Source: Peptidiphaga gingivicola (GTDB taxonomy: Bacteria; Actinomycetota; Actinomycetes; Actinomycetales; Actinomycetaceae). From it: a stretch of DNA of 64,000 bases. Positions 33,867 to 42,940 of this stretch are shown here, piece by piece (position 1 is the first letter of the stretch; each line of letters begins with the position of its first letter). Made by a program: the position numbers and the translations under genes. The stretch is from positions 434,001 to 498,000 of the forward strand of contig NZ_LVZK01000001.1 in NCBI RefSeq assembly GCF_001652275.1, given 5' to 3'. Under the pieces are notes generated by a model. The model was not told the DNA's origin. It saw only the letters and a program-made list of their open reading frames with translations, and did not search any database.

Positions 33867-36416
33867 ATGAATAGCTTCGCCCAGGCCGGTCAGGTGATCG
33901 CCGGCCGCTACAGGCTCACCGAGCCCTTCCCCGAGCAGCCGCCGTATCCCGGCGTTCGAGCATGGAACGCGGTCGACACGCTGCTCGGGACCTCGCTGCG
34001 CATCCTCGCGTTGGACCCCAGCAACCCGAATGCGAGCGAGGTGCTCGACGCGGCGAGGCGCAGCTCGCTCATCGACGACCCGCACGTCGTGCGCATCATC
34101 TCCGTCGGCGAGGACCCCGCCGCCCACTACGTGGCCACCGAGATCCCCCTCGGGACGCCGCTGTCCGCCTATCTCCACGGCGTCCCCTTCAGCCCCGACC
34201 AGGCGCAGGCGCTCACGGGCGAAGTCGCGAGCGCGCTCAATTCCGCGCGGGCCAGAGGAGTCCGCCATCTTCAGCTCACGCCCCAGCACATCCGGGTAGG
34301 CGTGCTGGGCGAAGTCTTCATCGACGGGCTGGGCGTCGAGGCGGCGTTGGCCAACCTTCGCGCGGATTCGATGTCCAGTTCTCAGGCAGACCGCATGGAG
34401 TCTCGGGGAATCACGGTCCTCTTGGCCCGGCTCCTCACCGGAGACGGGAAATCCAAGGCCGACGCCGTCCTGCGGTCCGCCGCCGAAAACGGCTCCCTGC
34501 CCGGGGCGCTGCGCAGCACGTGCACGCGAGAGCTCCGAGGACTGGGCGCACTGTCTCCGGCCGACCTCGTTCGCGAGCTCGCCCCCTGGGGCGCCGTCGA
34601 GCCCTCGGAGTTCCCTTCGGCGAGCGCATCGAGCAAGACGGCCTCGCCGGCGGCCGAGCCTGTCGCGGCGGAAGGCTCTTCCGACCGCGCACCGGCGGAG
34701 GCAGACGCGGACCGGGGCGATCGGGAGGGAGAACCGTCCGTCGCCGGTCCGGCGGCCTCGGACGAAACCGGCTCTGCGCAGGGCGACATCGACCCTCTTT
34801 CCGACGAATCCGTAAAGTCAAGCGGCATGAAGCCGAAATGGTCGAGTCTGGGCGCTTTCGCGGAGGAGCACCCCGAGGCGGTCGATCCCTCGGCCACCGC
34901 CATCTTCCGTCCCGAAGACTTCGGCGACGCCCCCGAGGGGGACTACGTGAGCATCGCGGACGGCCCCGAAGACAAGGTCTCTGAAGACAAGACGATTGAA
35001 ACCGCGACAGCGCGGGACAAGGAGACCGCAGAAGGCAAGAAAGCGCCGCAGGGCAAAAAGGCATCACAAGGCAAGAAGAAGACTCAAGGCGGCAAGAAGA
35101 AGTCCGCGCAGGGGAAGAAGAAGGCAGGCGCCGGTAGCGCCGCCGCAGCGCAGCAAGTCGAGCTTCCTCAGACTCAAGTCGAGCTTCCTCAGACTCAAGC
35201 CGAGCTTCCGCAGACGGCGGTGTCTTTGCAGGCAACCGAACCTTCCGAATCTCAGCAGGCGGCCGGCGCCCCCGATCCCGCTGCCGATGCAGCCCAGGCT
35301 CCGGGAAAGCCTTCCGGCTCTTCCGCCGACGACGGGGCCGCCTTTGCACAGGAGGCGAAACGGAAGGCAGACGCGGGGAACGGCGACGCAACGCTCGCGG
35401 GCCAGGTGGCGGAGAAGCACGCCAACGACCACGCCGCAGCGGAGGCAAACCGCGCCGAGGTTGTCAAAGGCGAATCCTCGGCGGGGGAAACGGAAGACGC
35501 CTCCGAAATGCCGCCGTCGTTCCTGCCTCATTCGGGCAATGCGGCGGGGGCGGCCACGGTTCGCATGCCCGTCTCCTCGGGCGGCCAATCGTCTGCGTCG
35601 GCCCGCACGCCTCCGGGCCAGGCGCCTTCGCAGAATCACGCTGCTCCGGCGGGTCAAACGGCTCCGGCAGCTCAGGAAGAGCCCTGGCTTCTCGGCGCCC
35701 AGCCGGAAGAGCCGCTTCCTTCGGGAAACCTGGCCGGGGAGGAAATCGACAGGCCGCTCTACAATCCCTCGAAGGTCGTTGTGGCGCTCGCTCTCGTACT
35801 CATCCTCGTCGTCGGGGCATGGGCGGTTTTCAAGTTCTTCTCGCCGACGAGCGTCTCCACGACCAAGCCCACGGCCACGAAGTCGCTCGAGCCGACCAAA
35901 GCTCCAAGCGGCGCCAAAAAGCCGACCGAGAGCCCGACGAAGAGGGAGGATCCGGACAAGCTTCCCGAGCCGAAAGTCTCGAGCGTCTCCCTCCTCAACC
36001 CCTACGGCGCCCAGATGGAGCCGTCCACGGTCAACGAGCAGGACAATCCCTCTCAAATCCGGTATCTGACGGATCGAAAGCCTTCGACCTCGTGGCAGTC
36101 CTGGTGGTACGGGGACGCCTCCTACAACGGGAACAAAGAAGGGATAGGCTTGGCCATCAAGCTTTCGGGCAAGTCGAAAGTGTCCTCGATCAAGATCGAA
36201 TCCAAGCTTTCGGGCGGGAAGGTCGAGTGGCGCAACTCCTCGGAGTCTTCGCCTAACAGCGGCGACGTCGTCGCCGAAGGCGGGCTCAAGCCGGGGCTGA
36301 CCCTTTCAGCTTCGGAACCGGTGGCCACCGACACCGTCGTCCTCTGGTTCCCCGAGCTGTCGAAGGAGAGCGCCAAGAAGTACAGGCTCGACATTTCGGA
36401 GATCACCGTCGAGTGA
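33867..36416 (+). CDS. Membrane pseudokinase with extracellular discoidin-like domain
   Basis: An 849-residue protein. Residues 10-260 resemble a Ser/Thr kinase fold (AGRYRLTEP) but lack the catalytic residues: HRD is replaced by HLQLTPQH and DFG by IDGLG. Residues 260-630 are a disordered Ala/Ser/Lys/Gln stretch with GKK and VELPQTQ repeats. One membrane helix (about 636-657) is followed by a Thr/Pro/Lys linker and a discoidin/galactose-binding-like domain to the end. This is the layout of the C-terminal half of mycobacterial MurJ (Rv3910), where the phosphorylated pseudokinase binds FhaA. Here it stands alone without the flippase helices. Confidence 0.85.
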   Translation: MNSFAQAGQVIAGRYRLTEPFPEQPPYPGVRAWNAVDTLLGTSLRILALDPSNPNASEVLDAARRSSLIDDPHVVRIISVGEDPAAHYVATEIPLGTPLSAYLHGVPFSPDQAQALTGEVASALNSARARGVRHLQLTPQHIRVGVLGEVFIDGLGVEAALANLRADSMSSSQADRMESRGITVLLARLLTGDGKSKADAVLRSAAENGSLPGALRSTCTRELRGLGALSPADLVRELAPWGAVEPSEFPSASASSKTASPAAEPVAAEGSSDRAPAEADADRGDREGEPSVAGPAASDETGSAQGDIDPLSDESVKSSGMKPKWSSLGAFAEEHPEAVDPSATAIFRPEDFGDAPEGDYVSIADGPEDKVSEDKTIETATARDKETAEGKKAPQGKKASQGKKKTQGGKKKSAQGKKKAGAGSAAAAQQVELPQTQVELPQTQAELPQTAVSLQATEPSESQQAAGAPDPAADAAQAPGKPSGSSADDGAAFAQEAKRKADAGNGDATLAGQVAEKHANDHAAAEANRAEVVKGESSAGETEDASEMPPSFLPHSGNAAGAATVRMPVSSGGQSSASARTPPGQAPSQNHAAPAGQTAPAAQEEPWLLGAQPEEPLPSGNLAGEEIDRPLYNPSKVVVALALVLILVVGAWAVFKFFSPTSVSTTKPTATKSLEPTKAPSGAKKPTESPTKREDPDKLPEPKVSSVSLLNPYGAQMEPSTVNEQDNPSQIRYLTDRKPSTSWQSWWYGDASYNGNKEGIGLAIKLSGKSKVSSIKIESKLSGGKVEWRNSSESSPNSGDVVAEGGLKPGLTLSASEPVATDTVVLWFPELSKESAKKYRLDISEITVE

Positions 36417-36517
36417 CGAAAGGCGCGCCCCTGCTGCATGCGGAAGCCGGACCGGGACGTCGGGAATAGCGGAGCCCCTTGCGCGCGTTCACCTCTCGAC
36501 ACCTACGAAAGGCAGAC

Positions 36518-37453
36518 ATGACTGAGAAAGTTCACGACGTCGTCATCGTCGGATCCGGCCCTGCCGGCTGGACGGCCGCCATATACACGGCGCGCGCGGG
36601 ATTCGAGCCGCTGGTCGTGGCCGGCGCCCTCGAAGCGGGCGGAGCGCTCATGAACACCACCGAAGTCGAGAACTTCCCGGGCTGGCCCGATGGGATCATG
36701 GGCCCCGACCTCATGGACAAGTTCCAGGCCCAGGCGCAGAAGTTCGGCGCCTCGGTCGAGTACGAAGACGCAACAGAGCTCCGGCTCGAAGGCGACGTCA
36801 AGACTGTCGTCACAGATTCCTCGACGTACAAGGCAAAAGCGGTGATCCTCGCGCTCGGCTCGGCTTACAGGAAGCTCGGCCTCGAGGGCGAACGGCTCTA
36901 CTCCGGCAAGGGCGTGTCATATTGCGCAACGTGCGACGGTTTCTTCTTCAAAGACAAGGAGATCGCCGTCGTCGGAGGCGGCGACTCGGCGCTGACTGAG
37001 GCGCTTTTCCTCACGCGTTTCGGCTCGAAGGTCCACCTGATTCACCGCCGCGACCAGTTCCGCGCGTCGAAGGTGCTGGCAGACCGCGTCGCGGCCGACC
37101 CCAAGATCGAAATTCACTGGAACAAGACTGTCTCCGAGCTTTCCGGCGGCGAGACCCTAGAGTCCGCCACGCTCGCCGACACCGTCACGGGCGAGACCTC
37201 GGTGCTCCCCGTCGCGGGACTCTTTGTCGCGATTGGCCATGACCCGCGCACGGCGCTCGTTCGCGACGAAGTCGCCTTGGACGGCGCCGGGTACATCTTG
37301 GTCGAGGAGCCCTCCACTCGCACGAACGTCCCCGGAGTCTTCGCGGCCGGCGACGCCGTCGACCACACGTACCGCCAAGCCATCACGGCGGCGGGTTCCG
37401 GAGCTCGCGCCGCCCTGGACGCCCAAGCTTACCTCGAAGATCTGCACGACTGA
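36518..37453 (+). CDS. trxB: Thioredoxin reductase
   Basis: A 311-residue flavoprotein. The FAD motif is GSGPAGWTAA, the redox pair lies in CATC (YCATCDGF), the NADPH motif is GGGDSALTEA with HRRDQFRA, and GDAVDHTYRQA is the C-terminal FAD motif. The ATG at 36518 follows CGAAAGG and gives the usual length. It reduces thioredoxin with NADPH. The partner trxA, adjacent in mycobacteria, is not here; a methyltransferase gene follows instead. Confidence 0.95.
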   Translation: MTEKVHDVVIVGSGPAGWTAAIYTARAGFEPLVVAGALEAGGALMNTTEVENFPGWPDGIMGPDLMDKFQAQAQKFGASVEYEDATELRLEGDVKTVVTDSSTYKAKAVILALGSAYRKLGLEGERLYSGKGVSYCATCDGFFFKDKEIAVVGGGDSALTEALFLTRFGSKVHLIHRRDQFRASKVLADRVAADPKIEIHWNKTVSELSGGETLESATLADTVTGETSVLPVAGLFVAIGHDPRTALVRDEVALDGAGYILVEEPSTRTNVPGVFAAGDAVDHTYRQAITAAGSGARAALDAQAYLEDLHD

Positions 37454-37522
37454 CCGGAGACTTCGGCGTCGAATGCCAAGGCGTCGCGTCCCCTGAATTC
37501 TGTCGGAGGCGCGTAGCATCGT

Positions 37523-39328
37523 ATGAGTATGTCCGAGTCTTCCGCTTCCGACGCCCGCAAAGCCCGCGGAGCCTTCTTCACTCCCGCTCCGATCGCACGG
37601 TTCATCGTCGATTGGGCGGTGCGCAGGGCGGGCGACAGCGTCCTCGATCCCTCGTGCGGCGACGCCGCCTTTCTTGCGCCGGCCGCGACGAAGCTTCTCG
37701 AGCTTTCCTCGGTGAGGCAGGTCGCGGCCTGCGTTCGAAAGCCCGCGACTGGCGAAGGGTGCGCCCGCAAGGAGAAGGAAATCCGCGGGGAGGGGCCTGT
37801 CGGCGAAAAGTCCGCGGGACGCGAGGCAGAAGTCTCCGAAGCCGTGCCCCGTGAGATCCGGGTCGACGGAGTGGACGTCGACCCTCCGAGCGCGGCGGCT
37901 GCCCGCGAACGCGTCGTCGCGCTCGGTGCGCACGCACATGTCCAGGTCGCCGATTTCTTTGCAATTCCGGCCGAAGCCCGCTACGACGCCGTCGTAGGCA
38001 ATCCTCCCTACGTCAGGTATCAGGGGTTTGCGGGCGCCTCGCGGACCGCCGGCAGAGAGGCGGCCCTGCGAGCGGGGGTGTCCTTGACGGCGCTCGCCTC
38101 GAGCTGGGCGCCCTTCGTTGTCCACGCCTGCCAGTTTCTTGTGCGAGGTGGCAGGCTCGGCTTCGTTCTTCCCGCCGAATTGCTCAGCGTCAACTACGCA
38201 GCCCCCGTTCGCCGTTTTCTTTTCGACAGTTTTTCGGGCATCGAACTGGTCCTTTTCGAAAGCCGGGTGTTCGACGAGGCCCAGGCCGACGTCGTCCTCC
38301 TGCTGGCCGAAGGATACGGAGGCTCGACGTCGCACGCCGCAGTCCGCCAAGTCCGCGACGAACGCGATCTGGCCGCCGCATCTCCGCGTCCGCGCGCGGC
38401 CCGCCACGACGGAATGTGGGCGCCCGCCTCCCCTGAAGCCAAATGGACCGAGTTGCTCGCACCCGCCACCGCCCTTGCCAACCTCGACGAACTGCGCGAT
38501 TCTTCGGCATTGACGCCGCTCTCCGAGTGGGGCGCGGTCAAACTCGGAGCGGTCACCGGCAACAACGGTTACTTCACGCTTTCACCCTCTCGCGCCCGCG
38601 AACTTGGATTGGACCGCCGCGACCTGCTCAGGATCAGCCCGGCGGGAAGCTCCCATTTGCGCGGGATGTCTCTCACCTCAAAGGCGTTGGCGATTCTGGG
38701 AGAAGAAGGCCGAGGAACGCTGCTTTTCAGGCCGCGAACCCCCCTGTCCGCCGCCGCACGGCGCTACATTCGCACGGGCAGCGAAACCGGCGTCGACCTC
38801 GCATACAAATGCAGAGTGCGGGATCCGTGGTACATCGTTCCGCTCCCGGCCGTACCAGACCTTTTCCTGACGGCAATGAACGCCGAAACGCCGCGTCTCG
38901 TGGCCAACAGCGCCCGCGTGCACCACCTCAATTCCGTTCACGGCGTCTGTCTGGCGGAGGAACTCCGCCGCTTGGGAACAGAGCTGCTTCCCCTGGCCAG
39001 TCTCAATTCTGCGAGCAGACTCAGCGCCGAGCTCTCCGGCCGCAGCTACGGAGGCGGCATTCTCAAACTGGAGCCCGGCGAAGCCCGCAGATGGCTCGTC
39101 CCTTCGCCCACGCTCGTAAGCGAACGGCTCGAAGAACTGCGGTCGATCAAAGCCTCGGTCGCGCGGGTTCTGCGGCGAGGCGAGCTGTCCCGCGCAACCG
39201 AAATGGTCGACGCCGCCCTCGGACTGGCGAGCGCAAAGCCGGGCTCGGCCGAACCCGGCGGCCTTTTCGCGGCTGCCGCGGCTCTGTCGCGTCGGCGCAT
39301 GCACAGAGGGAGGAAGCTTGGCCGATAA
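37523..39328 (+). CDS. N6-adenine DNA methyltransferase (Eco57I-like, class I)
   Basis: A 601-residue methyltransferase. GAFFTPAPIARFIVDWA opens the domain (motif X region), LDPSCGDAAFL is the SAM-binding motif I, and NPPY at 160-163 is catalytic motif IV. An Arg/Lys/Glu-rich insert of about 50 residues (70-115) splits motif I from the acidic-loop VDVDPPS. The C-terminal half is probably target recognition. Such enzymes occur in type II/IIG restriction-modification systems or as solitary methylases. The next gene overlaps its end by 11 nt, so a functional partner is expected, but that partner is not a recognised nuclease. Confidence 0.85.
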   Translation: MSMSESSASDARKARGAFFTPAPIARFIVDWAVRRAGDSVLDPSCGDAAFLAPAATKLLELSSVRQVAACVRKPATGEGCARKEKEIRGEGPVGEKSAGREAEVSEAVPREIRVDGVDVDPPSAAAARERVVALGAHAHVQVADFFAIPAEARYDAVVGNPPYVRYQGFAGASRTAGREAALRAGVSLTALASSWAPFVVHACQFLVRGGRLGFVLPAELLSVNYAAPVRRFLFDSFSGIELVLFESRVFDEAQADVVLLLAEGYGGSTSHAAVRQVRDERDLAAASPRPRAARHDGMWAPASPEAKWTELLAPATALANLDELRDSSALTPLSEWGAVKLGAVTGNNGYFTLSPSRARELGLDRRDLLRISPAGSSHLRGMSLTSKALAILGEEGRGTLLFRPRTPLSAAARRYIRTGSETGVDLAYKCRVRDPWYIVPLPAVPDLFLTAMNAETPRLVANSARVHHLNSVHGVCLAEELRRLGTELLPLASLNSASRLSAELSGRSYGGGILKLEPGEARRWLVPSPTLVSERLEELRSIKASVARVLRRGELSRATEMVDAALGLASAKPGSAEPGGLFAAAAALSRRRMHRGRKLGR

Positions 39329-40028
39329 AGCCGAAGAAGCCAGAGCCGAGGAAGCTGGAACCGAGGCAGAAGGCCAACCGCGTTACGCGCTCGTTTTCGC
39401 AACGGCGCGCTGGTGTGAGCCCGCCGTTCCCATGCGCGCCATCTTCGACGAACTGGTCCGCGACCTCGAACGCAGAGTCGTCGAGGCCCGTCGCAGCGTC
39501 GCTTCGCTCACCAACGGAAACCTGCCCGTCAGTAACGCCTCGCCGCCTGCCGGGTCCAACTCGCTTCTCACTTCGGCCTTTTCGCGCATCGCAGGCGTGC
39601 GCGCCGTCGTCCTCGACGTCGACGAAGTCGACGCGGTCTTTGCCTCGAGGGCCGACGACGCCGCATCCGGCCGTCCCCCCGATCCCGCTTTTGAGCTCGA
39701 CCCGCTCATTTCCCCCGCTTTCGCCGAAACGATCGACTTTGTCCCCATGATCGTCCTCATGCGGGAAGGGAACCGGTCCACAGAGGACCGGAACCGGGCA
39801 ACGGAAGGCCGGAACGGCCTGACAGATAACCAGAACCGCTTGACAAATAGCCAAAACCGGCCGACAGAAGAACGGCATCCTCTGCAAAAGGAACCGAACA
39901 GCGGGGTGAATCGGCGCGAAGCAGAGGGCGGGGAACTGGTGCGCTTCGCCGGTCAGCTGCCAAAGCTTCACATTCGCGACCGGATTCTCGAAGCGCTCGG
40001 CAACGACCTTCTTTCTCCGGCTGCGTGA
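39318..40028 (+). CDS. Hypothetical protein coupled to the DNA methyltransferase
   Basis: A 236-residue acidic protein that overlaps the methyltransferase end by 11 nt. Residues about 20-145 look folded (YALVFATARW, RAVVLDVDEVD). Residues about 150-186 are five heptads of the NRxTExR type, encoded by a 21-bp tandem repeat, and are absent from any family I know. A short conserved-looking C-terminus follows. No PD-(D/E)XK, HNH or GIY-YIG nuclease motif was found. Restriction partner, specificity factor or an unrelated gene are all possible. Confidence 0.7.
   Translation: MADKAEEARAEEAGTEAEGQPRYALVFATARWCEPAVPMRAIFDELVRDLERRVVEARRSVASLTNGNLPVSNASPPAGSNSLLTSAFSRIAGVRAVVLDVDEVDAVFASRADDAASGRPPDPAFELDPLISPAFAETIDFVPMIVLMREGNRSTEDRNRATEGRNGLTDNQNRLTNSQNRPTEERHPLQKEPNSGVNRREAEGGELVRFAGQLPKLHIRDRILEALGNDLLSPAA
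39771..39875 (+). repeat. Five tandem 21-bp units inside a coding sequence
   Basis: Units start at 39771, 39792, 39813, 39834 and 39855. Each begins with AACCG or AACGG and encodes a heptad starting with Asn. Because 21 is a multiple of three, copy-number change would keep the frame. The units are diverged, so the array is not very recent. Confidence 0.75.
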
Positions 40029-40121
40029 GTTTAGCCGATCCGTGGCAAACTTAGAAGGGTCGCACTTCCGGCGGGAACGCGTCCGGAAACCGGGGTGCGC
40101 ATAGTCGACCGAGGAGACGCC

Positions 40122-41465
40122 ATGAGCGACAAGCAGAGGAACGCCGACCGGGCGAGCGCCAATCGCGCGGCCGTTGCCACCGGCACACGCCTGGACCCCT
40201 GGTACAACACCTACGCCGATCGCGCGCTCGGAATGAGGCAGTCCGAGGTTCGTTCGCTCTTCGCGGTGGCAAACCGCCCCGAAGTCGTCTCGCTCGCCGG
40301 GGGCATGCCCAACATCGAAGGCCTGCCCCTCGAGTTTCTCGCGGAGATGAGCAGCCGCCTTCTGCGCGATCGCGGCGCGTCGATCCTCCAATACGGTTCA
40401 GGCCAAGGATCCGATGAACTGCGCGAGATGATCGTCGAGGTCATGCGCCCCGACGGCATTCGCGGCCATGCGGACGACGTCGTCGTCACCACCGGCTCCC
40501 AGCAGGCTCTTGACCTCATCTCCCAAATCTTCATCAACCCGGGCGACGTCGTCCTTGCGGAAGCCCCCTCGTATGTCGGGGCCCTCGGAACTTTTCGGGC
40601 CTATCAGGCGAACGTCGTGCACGTTCCTATGGACGCCGAGGGCCTCGTTCCCGAAGAGCTCGTACGCGTCATTGACGAGCTTGAGGCCGAGGGCAAACCG
40701 ATTAAGTTTCTCTACACGATTCCCAATTTCCACAACCCGGGCGGGGTGTGCCTTTCGGCCGAGCGCCGCCCGCGCATCGCCGAAATCTGTCAACGCCGCC
40801 ACATTCTCGTGGTCGAAGACAATCCCTACGGCTTGCTGGGTTTTGACGGAGACCCGATCCCGGCCATTCAGTCGATCAACCCTGACGGCGTCGTCTATCT
40901 TGGCTCCTTTTCGAAGACGTTCGCGCCCGGCTACCGCGTTGGTTGGGCGCTGGCGCCCACGGCCGTCGCCGCACGGCTCACCCTCGCCAACGAGAACGCG
41001 CTTCTGTGCCCATCTACCTTCGCGCAGCTTTCGATCAACGAATACCTGCGCACCTACGACTGGTATCAACAGGTCAAGGAATATCGCGAGATGTACCACG
41101 AACGCGGGCGCGCCATGCAGGAGGCGCTCGAAGAGTACATGCCCATGTGTTCCTGGAACAGCCCTGAGGGCGGCTTTTACACCTGGGTCAAGCTGCCGGA
41201 GGGCCTCGACGCACAGGCCATGTTGCCGCGCGCCGTCACCAACCTGGTGGCTTATGTTTCGGGAACGGCCTTTTATGCCGACGGCCAGGGGCGAGATCAT
41301 ATGCGCTTGTCCTTCTGTTACCCGACGCCGGAGCGAATTCGCGAGGGCGTACAGCGCCTGGCCGCGGTGGTTCGCGCCGAGGCCGAGCTCGTCGACATGT
41401 TCGGCCTGCGCGGCGGCGACGGCGCCAAACCTTCGCCTGGGGAGTTCGCATGGCCGCGAGTGTAA
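40122..41465 (+). CDS. PLP-dependent aminotransferase (2-aminoadipate/MocR-like class I)
   Basis: A 447-residue fold-type I aminotransferase. SLAGGMPN starts the domain, TTGSQQALDL is a PLP phosphate-region motif, IPNFHNPGG and VVEDNPYGLL hold the Asn and Asp contacts, and GSFSKTFAPGYRVGW contains the Schiff-base lysine. The group includes 2-aminoadipate and aromatic aminotransferases, and no HTH is fused. GAGGAGACGCC precedes the ATG at 40122. It lies upstream of D-Ala-D-Ala ligase near parB, an order seen in other actinobacteria, but the substrate is not evident. Confidence 0.9.
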   Translation: MSDKQRNADRASANRAAVATGTRLDPWYNTYADRALGMRQSEVRSLFAVANRPEVVSLAGGMPNIEGLPLEFLAEMSSRLLRDRGASILQYGSGQGSDELREMIVEVMRPDGIRGHADDVVVTTGSQQALDLISQIFINPGDVVLAEAPSYVGALGTFRAYQANVVHVPMDAEGLVPEELVRVIDELEAEGKPIKFLYTIPNFHNPGGVCLSAERRPRIAEICQRRHILVVEDNPYGLLGFDGDPIPAIQSINPDGVVYLGSFSKTFAPGYRVGWALAPTAVAARLTLANENALLCPSTFAQLSINEYLRTYDWYQQVKEYREMYHERGRAMQEALEEYMPMCSWNSPEGGFYTWVKLPEGLDAQAMLPRAVTNLVAYVSGTAFYADGQGRDHMRLSFCYPTPERIREGVQRLAAVVRAEAELVDMFGLRGGDGAKPSPGEFAWPRV

Positions 41466-41533
41466 GGCGGGCGCAAAGACTCTGAACGCCGCACAGCGGC
41501 CGCGCGTCGCAGACGATCGAACCAGGCCAATCT

Positions 41534-41607
41534 TCAGCCCAATCCGACCGACCCCAATCCCGCCCGACCGACCTCAGTTCAATCGATCTCAGCCCAATCC
41601 GACCGAC
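41534..41607. repeat. Pyrimidine-rich repeat leader before ddl
   Basis: The 256-bp gap before ddl is nearly G-poor and built from variations of CAATCCGACCGA. A 19-mer is exact at 41534-41552 and 41589-41607. It may form an unstructured mRNA leader. No ORF or hairpin is apparent. Confidence 0.6.
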
Positions 41608-41721
41608 TTCAGTCCGATCAATTTCAATCCAATCCGATCACCCACAGCACAACCGGCAATCCCGATCCAGACAACAAACGGGTCAAACAACAAACAGGTC
41701 ACCCCGACCAAAGGAGAAATA

Positions 41722-42684
41722 ATGTCCGGACCTCTCACGGTGGCGATTCTTGCAGGAGGACTCACGCATGAGCGCGAAGTGTCCCTTCACTCGGGACGAC
41801 GCCTCGCAGCGGTCCTTTCCGAGGCGGGCATGCACGTCAAAGTGCTTGACGTCGACGCCAATCTTCTGCAATCCCTCAAATCTATGCAGCCCGACGTCGT
41901 TTGGCCGCTCATTCACGGAAGCACCGGGGAAGACGGGTCGCTTCAGAGCCTGTTGGAACTCGTCGGTGTGCCTTACGTCGGCACGCCCCCTGCCGCATGC
42001 AGGATCGCCTCGGACAAGGCGGTGGCAGGCGCGGTTCTCTCAACCGCCGGCCTGAACGTTCCCGATTCGGTGACGATTCCGCAGAAGCTGTTCCGCGAGG
42101 TCGGGGTGGGCCAAGTCCTTGACCTCATCAAGGCACGCTTCGATTTTCCTCTGGTTGTCAAACCAGCCCAGGGTGGCTCGGCGCTCGGCGTGACCATCGT
42201 GGCCTCGGCGGCCGGTTTGCCTCGCGCCATGGTGGATTGTTTTGCCTACGACGAGCGCGCCCGCGTCGAGCAGTATATCGAAGGCGCCGAGGTGGCGGTG
42301 TCCGTCGTCCAAACGGGAAGCGAACCCCGCGCTCTTCCTCCGGTCGAGATCGCGGCTGACGGACCCTACGATTACGATGCGCGCTACTTCGCCGGCCGCG
42401 CCGAATACTTCGTTCCCGCTCGCCTTTCCGAGGAGGACACCGCCGCCGTCAAAGAGGCCGCGGAGCGCGCCCATTTGGTTCTTGGGCTCAGATATCTTTC
42501 GCGCACGGACATCATTCTCGACGACGCCGGTCGCGCGTGGATCCTTGACGTCAACGTCGCCCCCGGCATGACGGAGACTTCGCTGTTCCCTCAAGCTGCA
42601 ACAGCAGATGCTTTAGAAAGCGATACAACCGTCGACGATCTCTACGTGGAGATCCTAAACGCGGCTCTAACCGACCGACAGTGA
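41722..42684 (+). CDS. ddl: D-alanine-D-alanine ligase
   Basis: A 320-residue ATP-grasp enzyme. GGLTHEREVSLHSG is the N-terminal signature, PLIHGSTGEDG matches the family's HGxxGEDG site, VKPAQGGSALGV is the phosphate-binding loop, and ILDVNVAPGMTETS holds the Mg-binding Asp and Asn near the end. It makes the D-Ala-D-Ala dipeptide of peptidoglycan in the cytoplasm. AAAGGAGAAATA precedes the ATG. The open frame extends far upstream inside the aminotransferase gene and is not used. A hairpin follows 24 bp after the stop. Confidence 0.94.
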   Translation: MSGPLTVAILAGGLTHEREVSLHSGRRLAAVLSEAGMHVKVLDVDANLLQSLKSMQPDVVWPLIHGSTGEDGSLQSLLELVGVPYVGTPPAACRIASDKAVAGAVLSTAGLNVPDSVTIPQKLFREVGVGQVLDLIKARFDFPLVVKPAQGGSALGVTIVASAAGLPRAMVDCFAYDERARVEQYIEGAEVAVSVVQTGSEPRALPPVEIAADGPYDYDARYFAGRAEYFVPARLSEEDTAAVKEAAERAHLVLGLRYLSRTDIILDDAGRAWILDVNVAPGMTETSLFPQAATADALESDTTVDDLYVEILNAALTDRQ

Positions 42685-42707
42685 GTTAAGACCGTGTCCT
42701 GCGCCAC

Positions 42708-42744
42708 ACGCGCGTGCAAGTCTTCGTCACCACTGCACGCGCGT
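42708..42744. terminator. Hairpin between convergent ddl and parB
   Basis: ACGCGCGTGCA at 42708-42718 pairs perfectly with TGCACGCGCGT at 42734-42744 across a 15-nt loop. It lies 24 bp after the ddl stop and about 200 bp past parB. There is no T-tract, which is common for actinobacterial terminators. Confidence 0.6.
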
Positions 42745-42940
42745 TCCCGCCGCGCCTAGTCCTCGCCGTCATATGTGTTCCCACCCCACCCAGGTGAGAA
42801 ACATACGCACGGAGTTCTCAAGCGTCTTGCGCACGGTCTTCCCGCTCCACCAGGTGAGATGCAAACTGGCAAACGACCTTAATCGTCATGAACCGTGATA
42901 CAGTATCGGACGTTGACTCAGCTTCTCCGTCGGCGTTTGC

